From: Luteibacter sp. OK325
GTDB taxonomy: Bacteria; Pseudomonadota; Gammaproteobacteria; Xanthomonadales; Rhodanobacteraceae
NCBI RefSeq assembly: GCF_003050935.1
Contig: NZ_QAOX01000001.1
Span: 558,001 to 622,000, forward strand
Direction of reading: 5' to 3'
DNA: 64,000 nucleotides
The notes under the pieces were generated by a model. The model was not told the DNA's origin, did not search any database, and saw only the letters and a program-made list of their open reading frames with translations. Each line of letters opens with the position of its first letter. Position 1 is the stretch's first letter. Shown here piece by piece: positions 35,934 to 46,319 of the stretch. Made by a program: the position numbers and the translations under genes.

Positions 35934-38900
35934 ATGGATATGGCACCCCCGGAAGCGCTTCCGGCGATCGCGCGCGCTCATGGCGACGAAGCCGCAACAC
36001 GCATATCGCGCATCGCCGACGCCCAACGCTGGCTGATCGACCAGCAGAGCCGTCTCCCGACCATTCCTTTTCATGGCGATCCTTCGACCAGGGCTATCTT
36101 CCTGGAGCATCTCGCCGCCTTCTGGCGAGCTCCCGTCGCCGCCTATCCGGATCAACGCCCCGTCGCCCGCGTACAAGCCTTCGCGCTGCGTTGGGCCGCG
36201 GTTATGTCGGACGAGGCGGCACTCGGTGTCGCCGACGGAAGCCTGGACGAGAAAGCCAGGGAAGCGATCCTCGCCTTCACCCGGACGCAAGGACACCTGA
36301 CACCGCCGCACGTCCACGTGCATGAGCTCACGGCAGGCACGTTCCGTTACGCGGGCAGCCTTGTCGTCACCAACGACCACGACGCCCCGTCTGCCCTGCT
36401 GTTCACACCCGATCGTGGCTGGGAGCGATTCAACGGACTGGAGCCTCTCCATACGGAAATCGAAGAGCGCCTGCGCGAAACACTGGCTGCAACGGGACGT
36501 CTTCCTGGCCTTGCCGATGACGATGCCCCCACTCTGACCGGCGACGTGTCCGTAACGTCGCGCGAGATCGGGGGCGACGCCCTCAACGTGCTGGCGGAGA
36601 ACATCGTCGATGTCCAACGACGCAGGGTGATGGATGCATGGACGCTGCGCGATGATGGCGAGGGCCGGCAACTCCGCCTGGCTGATCGCCTCCACGATGC
36701 GCTATCGGCCGAACACTATCTCGATGTAGAGGCCATGCTCCAGCGTAGGCAAGCCCGCCTGGTCACATCGGTTCAGGAGCTGCGGCTCGCGCAACTTCCC
36801 GACTTCCTGCGCAATCAATGGCGAAAGGCGCTCGTCGATTACCGAACGGCCCTGGCGGATGCAGGGCGCATTCTCGCCAACGAGGGCCTCGACAAGGTCG
36901 CATCCATCGATCAGTTCGCGCGCTTTACGCTGGGCGCAGTCCTGCGAGGCCGGGGAATAGCCGACGACCCCGCGGACATCACGATCGAGTTGTTCGGCAC
37001 GACATCCAGTATCACCTACGGCTATAGCGGCACCGACGTCGAGCGGCGATCGCTGGTCGACCTTGCCCGCGAGAACTTCGGCTTCCTGGAAATGCGCGGC
37101 ATGCAAGCAAGGACGAGTTCAGGGGGTTTCCTCCTGGCACTCGGACGCGACGACATCGTCGACATGATTCGCGGCCTCGACCTCAGGAACAGCTACCAGA
37201 ACTATCTCGTGCGCCAGCTGAAGACCTCCGCACAGGGCCAGCGTGCCCGCGCCGCGTCAGCTCAACTGCAGGAAGCGAGGATGCGATTCGAACTGATCGA
37301 CGCGCGTTCGACCGCCTACATCCAAGGCGACACAAAGGATTTCATCGACGATCACGCCGAACGTGGTTATCGCTGGGTCGAGGCGATCCTGGATGCACCC
37401 GCGGCTGCGGGGCGGCGTCGCGTCGAGCATCACGACATCGTTGCAAGCCATGTCGTCTATGAAGGCGCACGTCTCAAGGATGTCCTCGCCATAGGCGTGC
37501 GCGCGCAAGGAAGTGTCTACCGGACGATCCTGTATACGCCCGATGCACCCGACGGACGCAGCTTTCGCGAGTTCACCGACCGCCAGGCCGCAGCCGCCAG
37601 CTTCCTGCACAACCCGGCGTTTGAGCCGTATCTGCTCGAACGGCTACCTGCAGCGTGGTCAACCATAGACCGCGATGGCGCCACACGCCGCTTTCGCGTC
37701 TCGACGGGTACGCGGCGTGCCGTCTGGGCACTTTCCGGTCAGAGCGGCGAGCGTCCCTTCACACTGACCGAAGGCCGCTTCAAGGAAGACGAAATCGCCG
37801 GAAACATCTTCGATGCATCGTACGACGTAGCGCTCGGCCAGCTTGGCCGCGACGCCGCGGAATTCGCCCGTTCCACGGGAGAGGCAGATTACGACCATGC
37901 GAAGTCGATCGGTGTGTTGTCGGCTCGCTTCGCGGAAGGCTTCCTGCCCGTGCGCCTTGGCGCGGCAGCCGGCAGCATCAGGGCGCTCCATGCGATCTGG
38001 AACGGAATCGAGAACGTGAGCCGCGACGAACGCCTACAGGCTTTCGAGAACTTCATCGATGCCTTTTCATCCATCGGCGATCTGGCGGCAAGTCAGGTCC
38101 TGGTGCGCTCGCTTGGCCGGACGGTGCTCACGAAGGTACCCGGAAGGCCGCGGCAGTTGGTGGCGTCACGGGTACGGCTGCCCGATCTCGATGCCACGTT
38201 CGACCCACGTTACGTCGATCGCGGCGTACGCCTGCAGGATGCGCGCTCCGTGAGCAACGGCGTCTACGAGTTCGGTGCGAACCGATATATCGAGCATGGC
38301 GGGAACGCCTACCGGGTGCACTTCGATCGCGACAACGCGACCTGGCGCCTGCGAAAGCCCAACCATTCATCGGCCGATTATTCGCCACCCGTGTCTCGCG
38401 ATGGCACCGGACAGTGGCAGCACAACAAACACGTGGGACTGCGCGGTGGAGCATCGGACAAGCCCGATCTCTATGATCGGGAGCCGGCCGAACTGCTGGT
38501 CGACTATCGCGGACTGAATCCCGAGACGGCGGGCCTCAGCAGCAACGACATCGATATCCTGGTCGAGGCATTGGCGCGCCAGGGCCTCCGTTCCGGCGTG
38601 GTGAAGCGGCTCGTCTACGATCGCACGCATGACCGGCCTACGAGCGCCGTTCTCTCACGCCACTGGGATAGCGCACTCGAGGAGGCTCGCCGGCCGCCGC
38701 CAAACATACGTACGCCCTCGCCACCAGCGCCAACCAGCTTCGAACTCAAGAAACTCGAACGCAGCCAGTGGCCCACCACGGTCTGGCATTACACCACCCC
38801 GTTCCGCCACGCGATGTTCAAGGGAACGACGCTCACATTGAATCAGTCGCTTCCGGCCGCGACGGGGCCTTCCGGGCTCCACGTGATGACGCTCGACCCT

Positions 38901-39221
38901 AACCGCCCGTCACGGCAGATCGTAGAGATCATGCGGGGAAGGGGCCGGTCAAACAGCTTCACCGACGAACGCGTGCGGAACATCGCCGGGGCGTATGTCG
39001 AAATCGACCTCGGGAAGCTGCGTGACCGGCAGCGAGCGGACGGCACTTACGAGTTCAACGTCTACACCGTCACTCGCCGTTCCGGACTGGAATTCGTCAT
39101 CAAGCCGACCCTGCCCGCGCCGGACCCGGGCATCGCGCCGCTATCCCCCCGCCGCCAGCGAGATCTCGCCGGCATATCTCTGCAGGCCGGCGAATTTCGC
39201 ACCGGCCTGCGCTCTTTCTAA
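35934..39221 (+). CDS. Giant paralog B: DUF6543 / 'dermonecrotic toxin domain'-like protein
   Basis: 1095 residues. The ATG at 35934 (MDMAPPEALPA) is chosen because it aligns with the MDxxPP start of A and D; an ATG two codons upstream is less likely. Blocks in order: FTPDRGWERFN (about 157), YTPDAPDGRSFREF (about 533), ANRYIEHGGNAYRVHFDRDNATWRL (about 781, quoted in parts), VGLRGG (about 834), HWDSALEEAR (about 922), and the C-terminal module QWPTTVWHYTTP (about 943). That last His-Tyr pair is the most like the HYD1 class of ADP-ribosyltransferases. The A-type 'WRFYD.VKAGD' block is degenerate here. No partner gene lies between copies. Confidence 0.78.
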   Translation: MDMAPPEALPAIARAHGDEAATRISRIADAQRWLIDQQSRLPTIPFHGDPSTRAIFLEHLAAFWRAPVAAYPDQRPVARVQAFALRWAAVMSDEAALGVADGSLDEKAREAILAFTRTQGHLTPPHVHVHELTAGTFRYAGSLVVTNDHDAPSALLFTPDRGWERFNGLEPLHTEIEERLRETLAATGRLPGLADDDAPTLTGDVSVTSREIGGDALNVLAENIVDVQRRRVMDAWTLRDDGEGRQLRLADRLHDALSAEHYLDVEAMLQRRQARLVTSVQELRLAQLPDFLRNQWRKALVDYRTALADAGRILANEGLDKVASIDQFARFTLGAVLRGRGIADDPADITIELFGTTSSITYGYSGTDVERRSLVDLARENFGFLEMRGMQARTSSGGFLLALGRDDIVDMIRGLDLRNSYQNYLVRQLKTSAQGQRARAASAQLQEARMRFELIDARSTAYIQGDTKDFIDDHAERGYRWVEAILDAPAAAGRRRVEHHDIVASHVVYEGARLKDVLAIGVRAQGSVYRTILYTPDAPDGRSFREFTDRQAAAASFLHNPAFEPYLLERLPAAWSTIDRDGATRRFRVSTGTRRAVWALSGQSGERPFTLTEGRFKEDEIAGNIFDASYDVALGQLGRDAAEFARSTGEADYDHAKSIGVLSARFAEGFLPVRLGAAAGSIRALHAIWNGIENVSRDERLQAFENFIDAFSSIGDLAASQVLVRSLGRTVLTKVPGRPRQLVASRVRLPDLDATFDPRYVDRGVRLQDARSVSNGVYEFGANRYIEHGGNAYRVHFDRDNATWRLRKPNHSSADYSPPVSRDGTGQWQHNKHVGLRGGASDKPDLYDREPAELLVDYRGLNPETAGLSSNDIDILVEALARQGLRSGVVKRLVYDRTHDRPTSAVLSRHWDSALEEARRPPPNIRTPSPPAPTSFELKKLERSQWPTTVWHYTTPFRHAMFKGTTLTLNQSLPAATGPSGLHVMTLDPNRPSRQIVEIMRGRGRSNSFTDERVRNIAGAYVEIDLGKLRDRQRADGTYEFNVYTVTRRSGLEFVIKPTLPAPDPGIAPLSPRRQRDLAGISLQAGEFRTGLRSF

Positions 39222-39250
39222 TCACCTACCACTATCGCAAGGAGAACGAC

Positions 39251-42200
39251 ATGGACGTCCAACCGACCACATCGCCGGAAGTCGTGCAGAGCGAAAGCCA
39301 GGCGGCCGTCGACGCACTGCGGCGCCTCGCTGCCACGTCCGCTGCCATCGACCGCCTGTACGAAGGGCAGCCGTCCCTGGCCGAGGCCAATGCGCAAGGC
39401 GCACAAGCCCTGCTCGACGCACTGCCGACTTTCTGGTCATCGGCACAGGCAACCGGTGGTGAAGTACGTAGCATCGCACTAGCCCGTCACCTCGCCGACG
39501 TGATGAAAGAGGAGGCCACACTACGAGGCCTCGATGGAACGCTTGGGCAAGCCGCCGCAGCGCTTGCGACACGCGTCGCCGCCACGAACACTGGTGTCCT
39601 TCCCGCGGGCGTGCACGCACGCGAGCTTCTGCTGGGTGAATCTCCCCACGCTGGTTCGCTGGTCGTCGTGGACGACAGGATGCCCGACCTCGCTCTGCTG
39701 TTCACCGCGCATGGGGGCTGGGAAGCTTTCGACTCGCTGGAGCGCTTGCTCAACACCACCCGACGTCGCTTGCTGGAGTCGGTAGATCCCGAGGATGCAT
39801 TCGGCCTCGAAGCTGACGCGCTCGCTGAAGCGAAGCTGCGGGGCACCGTCGGTACAAGGGAGCTCACTGGCGGCATCTTCGACGCCCTGGCCACCCGCAT
39901 GATCGATGTGCAGCTCGCCCGTATCGCGCTCGCCGCGGACGATCATGGCCTCGACAGCGACGAACCTGACGCCGCGACACGTCTCGGCGACCGGATCCGC
40001 TACGAACTTTCGCCGGCGGCGATGCTCGACATCCACGCCATAGAGAGACTGCGTGAAGCGATGCTGCTCGAAGCTGCCATGGCGCAACGCCTGGCGGGCG
40101 TTCCCGACGACGTCCGCACCGCGTGGTACGAAGCACGTGATTCCTACAACGATACGCTCGCAGCGGCAGCCATGTTCCGCATGGCCGCCGGCGCACAGGC
40201 ACCATTGACCTTGCGCGCCTTCGCGTCACGCGAGCTGGCGGCGAAGCTGGCGACCCTGGGCATTGACGACTCGCCGGAAGCGATCACGGTCGAGATCGCA
40301 CGGATCAAGGTCCTGCCAGGTCCGCTCGCGGCATTCGACCCGCTGCCCGGCTCGACGACGCCACGGCAGATGTCGCTGGTGGAACTCGCATGCCAGAACA
40401 TCGGTCGGTTCTCCCTGGACACCCTGCACGCGAAGGACGCGAAGGGCACATCGCTTCGCGACCGCCTTGGCCATGGCGCAGTTCGCGACATGGTCCGCGA
40501 TCTCGACATCGCGAACCGCCATCAGGCGCACGTTGAACAGCGTCTTCGCCAGGGGCCGGTGGGCGCTCTTGCGCGAAAATTGGCCATGACGGTACAAGTC
40601 GCTCAAATGCGCCTGGAGGCGGCCGAGGCGCGGCTTTCGTACTATCTGCCGGGCGAGCCACGCTCTTTCATCGACGACCGGGACGAGCGGGGATTTCGCT
40701 GGGTCAGCGCCGCGCTGGATACGCCGACCAGCCAGCGGCAGGTGGACAAACACGACATCGTCGCCTCCCAGATCATCTACAGGCAGGCTGCGCTGGACGG
40801 TATCCTCGTCTTCGCTTCGCGCACACCGGCAAGTGCGTCGCGCGTCGTCATGTATACGCCGGACGCACCGGACGGCATCTCGTTCCGCGAGTTCGAGGAC
40901 CGACAGGACGCCGCGAAGCGCTTCCTCTATCACCCGGCGTTCCGCGAGTACCTGCTCGACCGACTTCCCGCCGAGTTCGCCACCGTGTCATCCAATGGGG
41001 CGACACGCCGGTTCGCCGGCGATCGCCTTGCCCATTGGGTGCTCGGTGCCAGTGGAGATGCTTCGTACACCCAGACCGTCGAGCCATTCGACGAGCGCGA
41101 GGTGCGTGGGGATTTTCTCGCGGCGACGTATGACGCGACCGTCGAAAAGTACCGGCGCGATGCACGATTCCTTGCGCGGACCACCGCTGGTGCGGATAAC
41201 GATGCGTTGCTTGGCTACCTGCAAACCCGTCTGAATCCGCCGGCGCACCTGGCGGAAGTGGCGGTCATGGATGTGCCGGCCAGCCTCGCGCGCATGATCC
41301 AGGCGTCCTGGCGTTTTTACGACCACGTGAAGGCTGGCGATACCGGACAAGCATTCGTCGCCTTTACGGATGGCTACGTGAACGCGCTCAACCTCGTGGT
41401 GCCACCGTACATCGGCGGACGCCACATCGCTGGCGCCATCGTACGCTCCCGCACGGCGACACGCGGCGTCGCAAGTTCCGGAGTGCGTCTCACGACGCCG
41501 CAGGTCCGCTTTGACGATCGCTACGCGGCACGCGGTCTGCGCAAGCCCGGCAAGCCCGATCAGGAAGGTATCTTCCGTGTGCGCGGCCAGTCTTACGTCG
41601 AACAGGAGGGCACGCTGTTCCTCGTCCGCCACGATGCCGACTACGGCCGCTGGCGCCTCGCGCCGTCCCGGGGAGCCCTCGACGCGAACTTCACCGGTCC
41701 GCTGATCGAGCGGGTCGATGACCGGTGGGTCTACGCGCTCGATGTCGGCCTGCGCGGAGGCATGCGGAGGTTGCGCGAGCGGTTGCGCCGAGTCGCCATT
41801 CGCGACGACGCAGCGCCCGCAGGTGGTCTTGTCCCTGATGGCGCGGCCGTCGCCGGGCCGGCACCGAACCCTGCTGCGCCCGCCGCACCTGCGCCCATTG
41901 CCATGCCTGCGGTGATGGAGCCCTTCCGGGCCGAGATCACCGCTGCGCTGATCGACAATCCGAGCGCCAACGCATTGGTCAGGGACGACGGGGCGTATAT
42001 GAAACTGGTGGTCAAACCTCGCAGCGCGATGATCCTCGACCCACTCCTTCATCCGGATATCGCCGAACTCAGCGCTCACCAGCGACGGGTGTTCCTGCAC
42101 GAACTGGACACCCGCTTCGTCCTTGCCACCGAGCGTGCGGAAGTGCTGCGCGTTCGTGGATATGCGCAGAGCGACGGTCGTCGACTGCCGTCGCCGCCAC

Positions 42201-42898
42201 CCTCACCCGGAGTAGCGCAGGGCATCGACATCCAGTCTCCCTCGATTTCATCGTCCACCGGCGATCCGCTACCTCCCGCGCCGACACTCTCGCCCAGCCA
42301 GCAGGGACGTTGGGATGATGCGTTGGCGGTGGCCAGGAGCACGCCTCGCGTACCACCGCGACGATCGGGCGCTTCCACCAGCGCGACCGTCACCGAGGGC
42401 GTGCCCGCCAGCGAGCTCGTCCCTCCCGACGAATGGCCCGACCGCATGTGGTATTTCAGCGACCGGCTCTTCGAACGGGAGGTCTGGCCGTTGTTGAATC
42501 GCGAAGGAATCACGCTGGGGCACGACGCCGCCTGGGTCGACACCGCACGCGGCACGCGTACCTATCCGGTCTCCGTCCTTCCGCCGGAAATGCCGGCCGC
42601 GAGACTGTCCGAGGCACTCGGCACGTCGCCGATACAGCAGGCCGGCCAACGCGATCCACTGGCTTACGCCATGCAGATCGACACGGTGCACCTTCGCGAC
42701 CCGTGGCGGTGGGTCGGTCCTCACCATGCCGTGCCCGGCCCGGGGGCAAGCCTCGAGCTGCGCCGCCGCCTCCTGCCCAACGGCGAGTACCAGTACCTGC
42801 TGCAGAGCAGCCAACCAATCCGCATCTACTCCGAACACATCATCGACCTGGGGCGACGCGGTCGGCGTCCGGCGCCATACAGCGCGCTTCGCCACTGA
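39251..42898 (+). CDS. Giant paralog C: DUF6543 / 'dermonecrotic toxin domain'-like protein with inserted linker
   Basis: 1215 residues, the longest copy. A good AAGGAG sits eight bases before the ATG. Blocks: LFTAHGGWEAFDSLE (about 150), YTPDAPDGISFREF (about 534), SWRFYDHVKAGD (about 686), GQSYVEQEGTLFLVRHD...WRL (about 778), VGLRGG (about 832). Then comes an extra segment of roughly 130 residues rich in Pro and Ala (AGPAPNPAAPAAPAP) with a small charged domain. It is followed by RWDDALAVAR and the variable end DEWPDRMWYFSDRLF (about 1060), in which His-Tyr is replaced by Tyr-Phe. 29 bp separate it from B. Confidence 0.78.
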   Translation: MDVQPTTSPEVVQSESQAAVDALRRLAATSAAIDRLYEGQPSLAEANAQGAQALLDALPTFWSSAQATGGEVRSIALARHLADVMKEEATLRGLDGTLGQAAAALATRVAATNTGVLPAGVHARELLLGESPHAGSLVVVDDRMPDLALLFTAHGGWEAFDSLERLLNTTRRRLLESVDPEDAFGLEADALAEAKLRGTVGTRELTGGIFDALATRMIDVQLARIALAADDHGLDSDEPDAATRLGDRIRYELSPAAMLDIHAIERLREAMLLEAAMAQRLAGVPDDVRTAWYEARDSYNDTLAAAAMFRMAAGAQAPLTLRAFASRELAAKLATLGIDDSPEAITVEIARIKVLPGPLAAFDPLPGSTTPRQMSLVELACQNIGRFSLDTLHAKDAKGTSLRDRLGHGAVRDMVRDLDIANRHQAHVEQRLRQGPVGALARKLAMTVQVAQMRLEAAEARLSYYLPGEPRSFIDDRDERGFRWVSAALDTPTSQRQVDKHDIVASQIIYRQAALDGILVFASRTPASASRVVMYTPDAPDGISFREFEDRQDAAKRFLYHPAFREYLLDRLPAEFATVSSNGATRRFAGDRLAHWVLGASGDASYTQTVEPFDEREVRGDFLAATYDATVEKYRRDARFLARTTAGADNDALLGYLQTRLNPPAHLAEVAVMDVPASLARMIQASWRFYDHVKAGDTGQAFVAFTDGYVNALNLVVPPYIGGRHIAGAIVRSRTATRGVASSGVRLTTPQVRFDDRYAARGLRKPGKPDQEGIFRVRGQSYVEQEGTLFLVRHDADYGRWRLAPSRGALDANFTGPLIERVDDRWVYALDVGLRGGMRRLRERLRRVAIRDDAAPAGGLVPDGAAVAGPAPNPAAPAAPAPIAMPAVMEPFRAEITAALIDNPSANALVRDDGAYMKLVVKPRSAMILDPLLHPDIAELSAHQRRVFLHELDTRFVLATERAEVLRVRGYAQSDGRRLPSPPPSPGVAQGIDIQSPSISSSTGDPLPPAPTLSPSQQGRWDDALAVARSTPRVPPRRSGASTSATVTEGVPASELVPPDEWPDRMWYFSDRLFEREVWPLLNREGITLGHDAAWVDTARGTRTYPVSVLPPEMPAARLSEALGTSPIQQAGQRDPLAYAMQIDTVHLRDPWRWVGPHHAVPGPGASLELRRRLLPNGEYQYLLQSSQPIRIYSEHIIDLGRRGRRPAPYSALRH

Positions 42899-42921
42899 AC
42901 CATCACGATAAGGAAATCTCC

Positions 42922-45900
42922 ATGGATATGACTCCCCCACAGGTACCACCGCCGCATCTCCAAAGCGTCTATCAGCACGCCTCGGAAGCGTTCGACCGGG
43001 TTATCGGTCTGCAGGGCTGGCTCGCTACGGAGCAAGCCAGCCTTCCCGCACTTCCTGACAGCATCGAGCCAGGCACGCTTGCTCCTTACCTTCTCGCCAT
43101 CGATGCGTATTGGAGTCATCCGCCCGCAGATGGCTCTTTGGCCATATCGCGACGTGTGACGATCGCCAGCCGCATCGCGGCCGGCGCGCGCGATCTCGCC
43201 GTGCTTGCTCACCAGGACGGCATACTCGACCCGTCCGAGTTCGCGTTGGTCACCTCGCTGACGTCGGGTACGGGCGCCGATCTTCCTTCCCACCTTAAGG
43301 TTCGAGAACTACTGTTCGGCCAGGAAACCTACGCCGGTGTCCTGCTCGTCCAGGACGAACGCGTGCCTGACCACACCCTTGTGTTCTCAAGCGACCATGG
43401 CTGGGAATCGTTCCCGCGGTTGGTCGACGCCCATGCCGAGATGGAGCGGCGCGCGCGCAGCGCACTTGTCCTGTCCCCGGATCTTCCCGGCATGGCGCGC
43501 CAGCATGTGGCGTCGATCGGTCCCGAGGCGTTCGTCGATTCCCGTGACATCGTCGGCCGCCCCTTCAGCAGACTGGTCGATCGACTGATCGACGTACAGC
43601 GTGACAAGCTTCGTCAGGCGTGGTTCGAGTTCTCACTGGACGACGAGGGTAACGCCAGGTCGCGGACGCTGAGGGATACAGCGTTCGACGCCTTGCGCCT
43701 GGATGGCATGTTCGATTCAGAGCACGTGCTTGCCATACGCCATGCCGCCCTTATGGAGGCGATCAACGAACAACGGCTCGAGCGCGTTCCTGTCGACGTC
43801 GCCGCTGAATGGCGGAACACCGGGAATGTCTATCGTTCCGTATCGGATGCCGTGACCGTCGACGAAGCCACGGCTGGCCTGAGCGCACCGCTGGGCTTGC
43901 CAGCGTACGCGTCTGCCGTCATTGCCGAACGCCTGCGCGCACTCGGTATCGCTCATGATCCGGCGGATATCCGGATCAGCATCGATCGTGGCGCCGACCC
44001 CGCCGCTCGGCTGGCGTCGCTGCAAGCGCTGTTCGAGGGGCCGACGCCCGAGCACATCAAGCTGGTCGACCTCGCCTACCAGAACATCGCCGCGTTCGAT
44101 CCGGCAAGGCTCAGCGCACACACGAGCGACGGCACCACCATCGACACGCTGGACGATACAGCCATCCGTCGTCTCGTCCGCGACCTCGATCTTTCGTCGC
44201 GGTATCAGGACTACGCAGCCTCGGCATTCCGCACGGGCAATGATGCGGCGATACGCCGTGACCATGCCGCCCGCCTGCAGTCGACACACATGCGTTTCCT
44301 CGCTGCAGAGGCACGACTGTCCTACTACCTGGACGATGCGCCGCGCTCGTTTCTCCCCGATCGCTCTGAACGCGGTTACCGCTGGGTGAAGGCCGCACTG
44401 GACACGCCAATAGCGGTCGACCGCGCACGCATTGAGGGACATGAGACATCGTTGTGCGCCAGATCACTTACCTCGGCACACCGCTACGCGACATCCTCGC
44501 CTTTGGCGTACGACATCCGGCCAGCGTGGCGAGCGTCGTTCTCTACACGCCGGATGCACCCGATGGCCTCACCTTCCGCGAGTTCGCCGACCGGGCCGAA
44601 GCCGGCCGACAATTCTTCTATCATCCCGCCTTCCGGGAATACCTTCTCGACAGGCTTCCCGCGGAGTACGCCCACGCACTTCCCAACGGCAGCTCACGCG
44701 AGTTCGCCGGTGACAACCTTGCCAACTGGGTATTGGGATCGAGTTCCAACGCCGCTTACACGCGAACCCAGGCGGCCTTCGACGAGCGCGAGGTGAGCGG
44801 CGACTTTCTCAGCGCAGCCTATGAGGTGGACGTACAGCTCGGCTTGCGCAACGTACAGGCATTCACGCGCAGTGCGGAGCGGGCGAACTGGACATGGCTG
44901 GTGGAGCGTCTGGGCACGACGACAACGCACCGGATCGTCGAGGATGCGGTCAAGGGAATCGTCACGGCACCAGCACGCGCGGCACAGGCGGCGTGGCGTT
45001 TCTATGACAACGTCAAGGCGGGGGACCATGCCCAGGCCTTCGTCGACTTCGCGGATTTCTACAACACCTCGCTTTCCGCTGCGCTTCCCGCCTACTCGCT
45101 GGGCTCGTCCTCCGTAGGCCATGCCATCACGGGGGCGCGCTTTCGCACCGCTGCCGGACGCCTCGTCGAAGCGAGGCCGGCGGCGCAGCCGGCCGTGATC
45201 TTCGAACCTCGCTTTGTCGCAAAGAACATTCGCAAGACGGGCCAGGCCGATCGCGAAGGCGTCTTCACGATCCAGGGCAAGACCTACATCGAACACCGTG
45301 GTCAGCTCTACCGGGTCGTTCGCGACCACGACTACGCCACCTGGCGGCTCAGCCGTCCGGAGACAAGCACGACGTTCGGCGGCCCCGCCATCCAGCGTAC
45401 GTCCGCCGGGACCTGGGCGTATCGCAGGGTCGGACTTCGTGGCGGCAGCGGCCGCGGCCAGGCCGGAATGGCGGAACGGCAGCCAGACCTGTATGACGAA
45501 CTCCAGGCCGAGGTCGAACTGTCCTTTCCCGACCCCGTAGAACTCGAGCTCGTCGCCAGACGGATAAGGTTCGAGCACACCGCCTACGAAGGCCCCTTGT
45601 TGACGCCACCACCTGCCATCTCCCCTGCGCAGCGCCTTCGCTGGAATGACGCCCTCATTCGCGGACGCCTACGCCAGGCCCAGCGCCTCGGAGGCACCGC
45701 AAGCGCTGCGCCTGTGGATCTCACCCTCCGGTATGGACGATATCGTTCGATACCGAGGACTGAAGCCCCGGCCGAGCTCTGGTACTACGACAACCGACCC
45801 TTCCAGACGAGTGGTCTGGTACGCACCCGCGGTACCAGTGGCTACCTGCTGAGTTCCACGAGCCGCGGATACAGCCTCGACCTGGCTGAGATCACGTCCG

Positions 45901-46271
45901 GCCTCATCGAACGTGAGATGTATGGCATTCGTCTCACCAGTGTGCCGCCCACGGCGCCGATCGCGCAGATCAACGAAGCGATGGGAGTGCATCACATCAC
46001 GCGAAGCGGCGGCTTCGCCGTCCGCATCGATCCCTCCAGCCTGTATCAGCCGTTGTCGCCCTACGTGCTCCGGCAATACGGGAGCGCTGGAGTGGCCTCC
46101 AGCACCACCGCGGGCCAGTACGCCGGAGGTGTCCCCAACGCGACGCTGCTTGCGCCCAACGGCGGACCGACGAATGTGTTTATTGCACACCCGGTCGGCG
46201 GCGGCCCTCTCCGACTGGGCAGGGGCCAGTTCGAGGTGACGAACCGGCTACCGCCGCCGGGTTCCCGCTAA
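42922..46271 (+). pseudogene. Giant paralog D, split by a 2-bp frameshift
   Basis: The N part begins at the ATG 42922 (MDMTPPQVPPP; AAGGA upstream) and runs in frame to about 44442. There, compared with A-C (HDIV-SQ-Y), the DNA reads CATGAGACATC instead of CATGACATC, a GA duplication. Translation then leaves the family and stops at 44796. The C part continues in another frame to 46271 and keeps all later blocks: YTPDAPDGLTFREF, WRFYDNVKAGD, GKTYIEHRGQLYRV...WRL, VGLRGG, RWNDALIRG and the end APAELWYYDNRPF. Joined, it would be 1115 residues. The frame lesion is recent, since the second half is otherwise intact. A sequencing error cannot be excluded. Confidence 0.78.
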
Positions 46272-46319
46272 GCCGCCCGTCGGCTGCCGCGGGGAATGAA
46301 CCGGGGTATCATGCGACGC

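Noticed and set aside
44437-44460. Programmed frameshift in paralog D
   Set aside because: No slippery heptamer or downstream pseudoknot was apparent, and the other three copies have no shift; a 2-bp duplication is simpler.
32595-46271. Type VI / Tc-toxin locus
   Set aside because: No VgrG, PAAR, Hcp, TcB/TcC or RHS repeats were seen; the array stands alone.
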